Assembly (NCBI GenBank): GCA_049487715.1
Contig: CP150547.1
Span: 744,001-808,000, forward strand
Reading direction: 5' to 3'
Source of the DNA: Pycnococcus provasolii
Lineage: Eukaryota > Chlorophyta > Pseudoscourfieldiophyceae > Pseudoscourfieldiales
Length of the DNA stretch: 64,000 nucleotides
Made by a program: the position numbers and the translations under genes
Part shown: positions 57,199 through 64,000 of the stretch, in pieces
Numbering within the stretch: position 1 is the stretch's first letter
How the letters are laid out: every line of letters begins with the position of its first letter
Notes under the pieces: generated by a model
What the model saw: only the letters and a program-made list of their open reading frames with translations
What the model was told of the DNA's origin: nothing
Database searches by the model: none

Positions 57199-58446
57199 CT
57201 ATTTCCGCGCGACGCGCTGCGCCGCCTTCCACCTTTCCACATTCTGCTGCTGCTGCTCGATGTATGCCCTGAGCTCATCGTTCTTGCGTTTTTGCAATTC
57301 GTCCACGTCGTGCTCATCGTACTGCTTCTGGTACGCGGGGCTGTCGAATCCGGTCGCCTTCGCCACTTCGCTCCCGCTCGGCGGGAAGAGCGCTCTGAAC
57401 ACCTCGCGCCACTCCTCCAAGCTGCCCGCAGCGCTACCACCGCCGCGCGGGCGGCCAATCAGCGACAGCTTGTCAGAACCTGCGGGAATCACAAGCGGCT
57501 GCAGGTGGTCGAGCTGCACGGGCAGCTTGAGCGCACCGTACAGGCTTCGCGGGCCGCTTGTTGACGGACCAAAGATAAGGAAGTTGAGAAGGGAACGGAA
57601 GTTGGTCATCAGCACGCGGTCCGCCTGCGCGGTACGCTGCTCGTTATTGCCAGTCAGATTGCCCACATACAGGAGGCTCGCGCCAGCGCAGTGGCACAAG
57701 TAGCGCAGCGTGCGAGCCATGACACGCCTTAGTTCCGCGTCTGTGTTCGCGAACATGTCCCACTTCGTCGCGACGACGACGACGTTAATTCCAGTAAAGT
57801 CGATACTGGCTGCGTCCTCGTGTGGCTCGGGTGCCTTGCCCTCCTCCGGTTTTGCTACAAACTGCTTTCTCGCGCGAGCCTTGAGCTGGTCAGGCAGCTT
57901 CGATCCTCTCTGCCTGAGCCGCTCGTACACCTTTTCCGTTCGGTTACGTACGATATTAAGCCACGACTCCAGCGTGTCCATCGCCTCGTTTGGTTTGGAA
58001 AGGTCGACGACGATGACGACTGCGGCGGTCGTGACCTGCCTCATGCTTAGGAAGAGCGCATCCCTGGAGCTCACCTCGGCAGTGAGCGCGTCACTTCCGC
58101 TGATTTCGAAGAGGTGAGCGACGTCCTTGCGCTCGTAGTCCGTCACCTGGCTCTTGCGTATGTACGTGTACTCCATGCCCTCCGTTGGCTTGGGCGTTTC
58201 GGATTTCTCCGGGTAGAGGAATCGGTTCAGCAGTATGCTCTTGCCCCCTCGCCTGCTTCCGACGAAGAAGACGTTCCCGTCCGGCCTGTTTCCTCCTTCG
58301 CTGTTCTTCACCGCCGCCTTGTTCGCCTCGATCGCCTGCGCCCATATCGTCCTCTTGTCGCCCATCGCGGTGGGCCCTGACGCCGCCGACTTGGGCGCCA
58401 TGAGGATCGCGGCCGCATTCGCCGCAGCTGCATTCGCCGCCGCCAT
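57199..58446 (-). CDS. DYNC2LI1: Cytoplasmic dynein 2 light intermediate chain (D2LIC/D1bLIC)
   Basis: The ATG at 58446 gives 415 residues. A P-loop VGSRRGGKS (about 63-70) is followed by PTEGMEYTYIRK, AHLFEISG, VVIVVDLSKPNEAMDTLESWL, VVVVATKWDMF and VIPAGSDKLSLIGRP. These are the markers of the dynein light intermediate chain family, and EYTY plus DLSKP with the IPAGxD ending fit the IFT-dynein (dynein 2) member. It works in retrograde intraflagellar transport, so the organism or an ancestor builds flagella. The C-terminus is a Gln-rich helix. Confidence 0.88.
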   Translation of the reverse strand: MAAANAAAANAAAILMAPKSAASGPTAMGDKRTIWAQAIEANKAAVKNSEGGNRPDGNVFFVGSRRGGKSILLNRFLYPEKSETPKPTEGMEYTYIRKSQVTDYERKDVAHLFEISGSDALTAEVSSRDALFLSMRQVTTAAVVIVVDLSKPNEAMDTLESWLNIVRNRTEKVYERLRQRGSKLPDQLKARARKQFVAKPEEGKAPEPHEDAASIDFTGINVVVVATKWDMFANTDAELRRVMARTLRYLCHCAGASLLYVGNLTGNNEQRTAQADRVLMTNFRSLLNFLIFGPSTSGPRSLYGALKLPVQLDHLQPLVIPAGSDKLSLIGRPRGGGSAAGSLEEWREVFRALFPPSGSEVAKATGFDSPAYQKQYDEHDVDELQKRKNDELRAYIEQQQQNVERWKAAQRVARK

Positions 58447-58998
58447 ATCCTGACTCAACAAAGGCCTTAACAAGAGCTCACAAGAAAACACACGAAGAAA
58501 GGCGGAATGGAATGGCTGACCTTTTGGCAAAAACACAGTTTGTTCAAACTTTCCAAGGGCTCCCCCGCGGCCCTCCTCGGGACAGCTTTCAGGGAAGTCG
58601 GAAAGGGAACCCGCAAAAGAACACAAGGCCAAAAGCAACAAAACAAACAAATACAAATGGTTGCGAGGGATCCCACAAATGGACGGATCCCCCTCCCGGG
58701 ATTCCCACACATGGATTGATCAACCTAAGCCTTAGTGGTTAGGGTTAGGGTTAGGGTTAGGGTTAGGGTTAGGGTTAGGGTTACCTGTTCGGGTTTCAGG
58801 TCCGTTCGAAAAGGTCCGTCCGCCTTCCCTTAAGTGCTTGTCTTTGGTGTGGCCCCTTGTTGTTGGACTTTGGACGTGCGCTGCAGCGCCTTCATTGAAG
58901 GCCTTGCCCGTGGCCCGTGCGCCCGTTGTTTTTTTCTTTTATGTGGCAGTTACCCCCGCGGGTCACTTTTCCTTCCCTTTGTTTCCCGGATTTCTTTC
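58447..58998. promoter_or_regulatory. Divergent intergenic region with perfect TTAGGG array (D2LIC/CapZ)
   Basis: 552 nt between outward-reading genes. It holds GGGATCCC (58667-58674), a CCTAAGCCTTAG stretch and the longest perfect TTAGGG array of the window. No gene is seen. Confidence 0.6.
58736..58783. repeat. Perfect (TTAGGG)n array
   Basis: Seven to eight consecutive perfect TTAGGG units, G-rich strand on plus, the most regular interstitial telomere tract here. Confidence 0.97.
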
Positions 58999-59907
58999 AT
59001 GGACTTCCACGCCAACCTCGTCTCGAACCTGCTCGCGGCCGCACCGCCGGGACAGCTGCCCGTCGTCGGCGCGCGTGTCGCCGAACTGGGGTCCGCCGCG
59101 AAAGATACGCTCGAAGACGTCGCCGCGGAGGCCTTCCTCGCGCACCACCTAGCGACGTATGCCGCACTTCCCTTGGACGACGACGAGGCCCTTGCCGTCG
59201 CCGTCGTGTGCGAGGACCTGCAGCTGCCTGCCCCGGACGAGAAGAAAGACGAGGACGGCGGCGCCACCCTCTTTGTTGAGCCCCGAACGCGCAAAGTTGT
59301 CACGGTCGACGCCGTGGCGATGAAGGGAAAGGTGCTGCGCGACGCCACGGAGCAGGAGGCGCCAGTCAGCAAGGCGCGCGACGCGATGGACGAAGCCATG
59401 CAAGGGTACCTCAAGCGAACCGTGCCGCAAGGAAACTGCGCCGTCGTTGCAAAGGATGATGGTGACACGCTCGTAGTCGTTATCACAAATCGCGCGTCAC
59501 GCGAGACGAGCTTCTTGGCAGGAGCGTGGCGTGCGAGGTGGAAGCTCTCGAACGCGAAAGCTGCAGGAAAGAAAGCCACGCTGCAGGGAGAAGCGCACGT
59601 GTTCACGCACTGCTACGAGGATGGGAACGTGCAAATGTCCTCAACAAACACATTTGACAGTATTGAGCTCGACGTCAAGGACAAGGCTAACCCTCAGGAG
59701 CTTGCAAAAGCCGCTGTCGAGGCGATTGAAAAGGCGGAGACGAAATATCTCAAGCAACTCACCAGTACGATGGCGAACGCCGAGGAAGGTGCACTCTCGC
59801 AGCTTAGGCGAAAATTGCCCGTAACGCGCATGGCCTTTCCTTGGGAAGGCCACGGCGTAAGCCTCGCCTCAGAGCTGAAGCGCCACGAGCGCGCGCCAGT
59901 AGGATAG
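58999..59907 (+). CDS. CAPZA: F-actin capping protein alpha subunit (CapZ alpha)
   Basis: 302 residues from the ATG 58999. The C-terminal half matches CapZ alpha closely: VVVITNRASRETSFLAGAWRARWKL, VFTHCYEDGNVQMSS, IEKAETKYLKQLTSTMANAEEGALSQLRRKLPVTRMAFPW. The alpha/beta heterodimer caps barbed ends of actin filaments; the basic tentacle residues lie near the end. The N-terminal half is more divergent. The longer open frame upstream to 58834 has no ATG. Confidence 0.92.
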   Translation: MDFHANLVSNLLAAAPPGQLPVVGARVAELGSAAKDTLEDVAAEAFLAHHLATYAALPLDDDEALAVAVVCEDLQLPAPDEKKDEDGGATLFVEPRTRKVVTVDAVAMKGKVLRDATEQEAPVSKARDAMDEAMQGYLKRTVPQGNCAVVAKDDGDTLVVVITNRASRETSFLAGAWRARWKLSNAKAAGKKATLQGEAHVFTHCYEDGNVQMSSTNTFDSIELDVKDKANPQELAKAAVEAIEKAETKYLKQLTSTMANAEEGALSQLRRKLPVTRMAFPWEGHGVSLASELKRHERAPVG

Positions 59908-59997
59908 ACGGGTGTTGGGTCAAGTTTAGAACGAATGAAATGATGTAATATTTTTAATATATAGAACGGAGGAAAATCAGGTTTTCCGCCGTTGTTC

Positions 59998-62900
59998 TCA
60001 CATGGCCGATACGTTGATTGTTCTTCTTGCTGTGCGCAAACGCGCACGCAGTTCAGGCACGGTGCCGTCCGCGTCTATGCGTCGTTCCATGCACTCTGCC
60101 ACGAGCTGCACTTTCGTCATGCGACTTAGCGCCACAAGCTTGGACGACCCAGCGCCAGCCTCAGCGGCCGTTGCCTTCACGGATGCGTTCGTGTCCGTCG
60201 ACGATGCTGCAGCCTCCACTTGCCTCCTAGTCTCTTCCATCTCGCGTTGCGCCACCTCAGCCTGATGCTCTAGGTCATCCAGCTGCTTCGCAAGGTTCTC
60301 AGCTCGCGCCTCCGCCACGACGGCGCGACTGAGTGCCGCCGCCGCCTCGCTCTGCGCCTCCGACGCCGTCCTTGACGCTGCAGTCTCAGCCTCCTCGAGA
60401 CGCGCCAGCTCCGTTGCGTTCAACTCCGCCTTCGTCGCCAAATCATCTACAGATTCCAACTTCTTGGTTAAACTTCGCATTCGAAACTCAGCTTCCTCCG
60501 CCTCTTCAAATGCCATCGTGGCTTGATTTTGCGCCAACTCTGCCACTTGGAGTGCTTGAATTCTCGCCTCTTTGTGGCTCTCTACATTAAGAGCAAGTTT
60601 CACGATCCGCTTCTCAGCCTTTTCCGCGCGCATCAAATACGACGCTGCATCGCTATGCGCCTGCGCTGTCTGTTTTGATGCAACCGACTTTTCTTCCTCG
60701 AGTTGCGCAAGTTCCACACGCAACATGTCCATTTCTTCCAACTCTTTAGTCAACTGTACCACTCTTGCCTCAGAGTCGATCAAACGGCTCAAAGAAACAG
60801 CCGCTTCGTTGTGCGCCTGTGTTGCCAACTTCGCAGATGACTCTCTCGCCTCTTCAACTTGAGACATCTCGGCGCGTAGCTGCTCCATTTCGTCGCGCTG
60901 TCGCTTCTTTGCCTCCGCGTCCGCCTCTTCAAGCCGCGCGATCTCAGCGCGAAGCTGCTGCATCTCCGCGTGCAGCTCTGCCTTCGCGTCCGCGTTCGCC
61001 TCTTCGAGCTGTGCCATCTCGGCGCGACGCCGCTCGAGCTCCTCGAGACGCTGTCGAGACGTTTGCGCCTCCGTGTCCGCGCGCTCTGTCATCTCGTCAA
61101 GCTGCTCGGTCAGACTGGCGGCACGCGCCTCGGCCTCCTCCGCGCGACTCAGAGATGCCGTCGCATCATTTTGCGCGGCTTCGGCCGCCGCAGATGCGTC
61201 CGCCTTCTGCTGCTCGACCTCAGCCATCTCGGCACGCAGTTTCTCGATCTCCTTGAGACGTTGACTAGACGTGTGAGCTTCAGCCTCCGCGCGCCCTGTC
61301 ATTTCAGCTTGCGTCTTCTCAAGCTCATCGAGGCGATCTCGTGAAGCAAGCAGCTTCTGTGTGAGTTCCGATGCGCACGCCTCCGCCTCTTCCGCGCGGC
61401 TGCGTGATGCGGTCGCGTCATTCTGTGCTTCCGTCGCCGCATCAGTAGCATCAGCCTTCTGCTGCTCGATCTCAGCCATCTCAGTACGCACCTGTTTGAG
61501 CTCGTCGAGACGCTCTCGCGATGCCTCAGCCACCGACTTTGCGCGTCGTGCCATCTCGTCAAGCTGCTCGGCCAGACTGGCGGCACGCGCCTCGGCCTCC
61601 TCCGCGCGACTCAGAGATGCCGTCGCATCGTTTTGCGCCGCCTCGGCCGCCGCAGATGCGTCCGCCTTCTGCTGCTCGACCTCAGCCATCTCGGCGCGTA
61701 GCTGCTCCATTTCGTCGCGCTGTCGCTTTTTCGCCTCCGCGTCCGCCTCTTCAAGCCGCGCGATCTCAGCGCGAAGCTGCTGCATCTGTGCTTGCAGCTC
61801 TGCCTTCGCGTCCGCGTTCGCCTCTTCGAGCTGTGCCATCTCGGCGCGACGCCGCTCGAGCTCCTCGAGACGCTGTCGAGACGTTTGCGCCTCCGTGTCC
61901 GCGCGCTCTGTCATCTCGTCAAGCTGCTCGGTCAGACTGGCGGCACGCGCCTCGGCCTCCTCCGCGCGACTCAGAGATGCCGTCGCATCGTTTTGCGCCG
62001 CCTCGGCCGCCGCAGATGCGTCCGCCTTCTGCTGCTCGACATCAGCCATCTCGGCGCGTAGCTGCTCCATTTCGTCGCGCTGTCGCTTCTTCGCCTCCGT
62101 GTCCGCCTCTTCAAGCCGTGTGATCTCAGCTCGCAGCTGCTCCATCTGTGCTTGCAGCTCTGCCTTCGCGTCCGATTCGGCCATTTCGCGCTTGAGCATT
62201 TCAGCACGCACCTGCTGCAGTTCCTCCAGTCGCGCATTCGATATCTGTGACTCATTTTCCATGTGCACTGTCACATCGTCAAACATCTTCTCGACGTCAT
62301 CGAGTCGATCTCGCGTTGCAAGCAACTGCTGCGTGAGGTTTGAAGCGCGAGTCTCAGCCTCCTCCGCGCGACTCAGAGATGCCGTCGCATCATTTTGCGC
62401 GTCTTCGGCCGCCGCAGATGCGTCCGCCTTCTGTTTCTCAACCTCAGCCATCTCGGCGCGTAGCTGCTCCATTTCGTCGCGCTGTCGCTTCTTTGCCTCC
62501 GCGTCCGCCTCTTCAAGCCGTGTGATCTCGGCGCGACGCCGCTCGAGCTCCTCGAGACGCTGTCGAGACGTTTGCGCCTCCGTGTCCGCGCGCTCTGTCA
62601 TCTCGTCAAGCTGCTCGGTCAGACTGGCGGCACGCGCCTCGGCCTCCTCCGCGCGACTCAGAGATGCCGTCGCATCGTTTTGCGCGGCTTCGGCCGCCGC
62701 AGATGCGTCCGCCTTCTGCTGCTCGACCTCAGCCATCTCGGCACGCAGTTTCTCGATCTCCTTGAGACGTTGACTAGACGTGTGAGCTTCAGCCTCCGCG
62801 CGCCCTGTCATTTCAGCTTGCGTCTTCTCAAGCTCATCGAGGCGATCTCGTGAAGCAAGCAGCTGCTGCGTGAGATTTGAAGCGCGAGTCTCAGCGTCTT

Positions 62901-64000
62901 CTGCACGGGTGCGTGACGCAGTCGCGTCATTCTGTGCTTCCGTCGCCGCATGAGTAGCATCCGCCTTTTGCTGCTCGACATCAGCCATCTCGGCGCGTAG
63001 CTGCTCCATTTCGTCGCGCTGTCGCTTCTTTGCCTCCGCGTCCGCCTCTTCAAGCCGCGCGATCTCAGCGCGAAGCTGCTGCATCTCCGCGTGCAGCTCT
63101 GCCTTCGCGTCCGCGTTCGCCTCTTCAAGCCGTGTGATCTCGGCGCGACGCCGCTCGAGCTCCTCGAGACGCTGTCGAGACGTTTGCGCCTCCGTGTCCG
63201 CGCGCTCTGTCATCTCGTCAAGCTGCTCGGTCAGACTGGCGGCACGCGCCTCGGCCTCCTCCGCGCGACTCAGAGATGCCGTCGCATCGTTTTGCGCGGC
63301 TTCGGCCGCCGCAGATGCGTCCGCCTTCTGCTGCTCGACCTCAGCCATCTCGGCACGCAGTTTCTCGATCTCCTTGAGACGTTGACTAGACGTGTGAGCT
63401 TCAGCCTCCGCGCGCCCTGTCATTTCAGCTTGCGTCTTCTCAAGCTCATCGAGGCGATCTCGTGATGCAAGCAGCTGCTGCGTGAGGTTTGAGGAGCATG
63501 CCTCAGCCTCTTCCGCGCGGCTGCGTGATGCGGTCGCGTCATTCTGTGCTTCCGTCGCCGCATCAGTAGCATCAGCCTTCTGCTGCTCGATCTCAGTCAT
63601 CTCGGCACGCATCTGCTCCATCTCGGCGTACAGCTCTGCCTTCGCGTCCGCGCTCGCCTCTTCGAGCTCAGTCATTTTCGTGCGCACCTGTTCGAGCTCC
63701 TCGAGACGCTCTCGCGATGCCTCAGCCACCGACTTTGCGTGTCGTGCCATCTTGTCAAGCTGCTCGGCCAGACTGGCGGCACGCGCCTCGGCCTCCTCCG
63801 CGCGACTCAGAGATGCCGTCGCATCGTTTTGCGCGGCTTCGGCCGCCGCAGATGCGTCCGCCTTCTGCTGCTCGACCTCAGCCATCTCGGCGCGTAGCTG
63901 CTCCATTTCGTCGCGCTGTCGCTTCTTTGCCTCCGCGTCCGCCTCTTCAAGCCGCGCGATCTCAGCGCGAAGCTGCTGCATCTCCGCGTGCAGCTCTGCC
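59998..64000 (-). CDS. Giant repetitive coiled-coil protein with C-terminal SAP-like motif, 5' partial
   Basis: The frame is open to the right edge, so the N-terminus lies outside; at least 1,330 residues are visible. Nearly all is heptad coiled coil of Glu/Ala/Arg/Gln (for example LEELERRRAEITRLEEA and EQLRAEMAEVEQQKADA), made of about 100-150-residue modules repeated several times with near-identical DNA. The C-terminal 50 residues (LSRMTKVQLVAECMERRIDADGTVPELRARLR) resemble a SAP motif, usually a DNA- or chromatin-binding element. A structural nuclear or organelle-division role is possible, but nothing proves it. Similar rods occur in golgins, lamins and myosin-like proteins, so the name stays general. 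Confidence 0.75.
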   Translation of the reverse strand, partial: AELHAEMQQLRAEIARLEEADAEAKKRQRDEMEQLRAEMAEVEQQKADASAAAEAAQNDATASLSRAEEAEARAASLAEQLDKMARHAKSVAEASRERLEELEQVRTKMTELEEASADAKAELYAEMEQMRAEMTEIEQQKADATDAATEAQNDATASRSRAEEAEACSSNLTQQLLASRDRLDELEKTQAEMTGRAEAEAHTSSQRLKEIEKLRAEMAEVEQQKADASAAAEAAQNDATASLSRAEEAEARAASLTEQLDEMTERADTEAQTSRQRLEELERRRAEITRLEEANADAKAELHAEMQQLRAEIARLEEADAEAKKRQRDEMEQLRAEMADVEQQKADATHAATEAQNDATASRTRAEDAETRASNLTQQLLASRDRLDELEKTQAEMTGRAEAEAHTSSQRLKEIEKLRAEMAEVEQQKADASAAAEAAQNDATASLSRAEEAEARAASLTEQLDEMTERADTEAQTSRQRLEELERRRAEITRLEEADAEAKKRQRDEMEQLRAEMAEVEKQKADASAAAEDAQNDATASLSRAEEAETRASNLTQQLLATRDRLDDVEKMFDDVTVHMENESQISNARLEELQQVRAEMLKREMAESDAKAELQAQMEQLRAEITRLEEADTEAKKRQRDEMEQLRAEMADVEQQKADASAAAEAAQNDATASLSRAEEAEARAASLTEQLDEMTERADTEAQTSRQRLEELERRRAEMAQLEEANADAKAELQAQMQQLRAEIARLEEADAEAKKRQRDEMEQLRAEMAEVEQQKADASAAAEAAQNDATASLSRAEEAEARAASLAEQLDEMARRAKSVAEASRERLDELKQVRTEMAEIEQQKADATDAATEAQNDATASRSRAEEAEACASELTQKLLASRDRLDELEKTQAEMTGRAEAEAHTSSQRLKEIEKLRAEMAEVEQQKADASAAAEAAQNDATASLSRAEEAEARAASLTEQLDEMTERADTEAQTSRQRLEELERRRAEMAQLEEANADAKAELHAEMQQLRAEIARLEEADAEAKKRQRDEMEQLRAEMSQVEEARESSAKLATQAHNEAAVSLSRLIDSEARVVQLTKELEEMDMLRVELAQLEEEKSVASKQTAQAHSDAASYLMRAEKAEKRIVKLALNVESHKEARIQALQVAELAQNQATMAFEEAEEAEFRMRSLTKKLESVDDLATKAELNATELARLEEAETAASRTASEAQSEAAAALSRAVVAEARAENLAKQLDDLEHQAEVAQREMEETRRQVEAAASSTDTNASVKATAAEAGAGSSKLVALSRMTKVQLVAECMERRIDADGTVPELRARLRTARRTINVSAM
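60850..64000 (-). repeat. Coding tandem repeats of the coiled-coil gene
   Basis: Long stretches recur almost unchanged. For example CGCGCTCTGTCATCTCGTCA occurs near 61080, 61905, 62590 and 63205, and CAGCCACCGACTTTGCG occurs near 61527 and 63724. The repeats are higher-order mixtures of a few module types and are near-identical at synonymous sites. Confidence 0.9.

Noticed and set aside
61361-62773. A 470-codon plus-strand open frame opposite the coiled-coil gene
   Set aside because: It is the antisense shadow of Glu/Ala/Arg-rich repeats, giving Ser/Ala-rich protein with the same periodicity and no domain; the minus strand has the coherent heptads and SAP-like end.

Overview
This window is nuclear DNA from a eukaryote, most likely a GC-rich, compact green alga of prasinophyte grade. 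The evidence is a set of plastid genes (chlorophyll synthase, thylakoid VKOR-thioredoxin LTO1, phosphoglycolate phosphatase, the TGD3-type lipid-import ATPase, a starch-binding CBM20 protein, a solanesyl/geranylgeranyl-type diphosphate synthase and a homogentisate prenyltransferase) mixed with ordinary eukaryotic genes: E2F, WDR12, RNase P p29, mL46, NDOR1, HECT and FHA-RING ubiquitin ligases, a USP, a TBC RabGAP, CapZ alpha and the IFT-dynein light intermediate chain. The dynein chain suggests a flagellated lineage or stage. The species cannot be named from the sequence. Introns are few and short: two of 76 and 78 nt are fixed by frame and domain continuity, and several 5' ends appear to need another.

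Layout, left to right. 1-5.2 kb: end of a DNL zinc-finger gene, FHA-RING ligase, mL46. 5.2-10 kb: HECT ligase, LTO1, a small membrane protein and a TGTGCAACAG repeat patch. 10.5-17.2 kb: methyltransferase-like membrane protein, WDR12, a small mitochondrial-type protein, chlorophyll synthase, DUF2301 membrane protein. 17.3-26.2 kb: CCCH-FtsJ methyltransferase, PGLP, an SR-like repeat protein, CBM20. 26.3-33.7 kb: TGD3, serine carboxypeptidase, USP, 1-Cys peroxiredoxin, ETHE1. 33.7-43.3 kb: ERMP1-like protease, DDAH, TBC, ankyrin-kinase. 43.8-49.3 kb: RPP29, a lumenal protein, NDOR1, E2F. 50.8-64 kb: AnmK, front-end desaturase, the divergent prenyl-diphosphate synthase/homogentisate prenyltransferase pair, D2LIC, CapZ alpha and a giant coiled-coil SAP protein that runs off the right edge.

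Genes largely alternate in orientation. The eleven convergent junctions are only about 55-170 nt wide. The divergent junctions are longer and repeatedly carry telomere-type (TTAGGG)n or degenerate G-rich tracts, which the convergent junctions lack. This link between telomere-like repeats and divergent promoters is the most unusual architectural signal here. Other notable points are an AnmK resembling the Bacteroidetes form, an ankyrin-kinase ending in a CaaX box, a HECT ligase with an acylation-type N-terminus and an extra C-terminal tail, targeting peptides written in T-ending codons unlike the gene bodies, and a possible plastoquinone/prenylquinone gene pair sharing one promoter region.

Many long reading frames lack an in-frame ATG at their 5' end. 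I moved starts to the first sensible ATG and say where the start stays unresolved.
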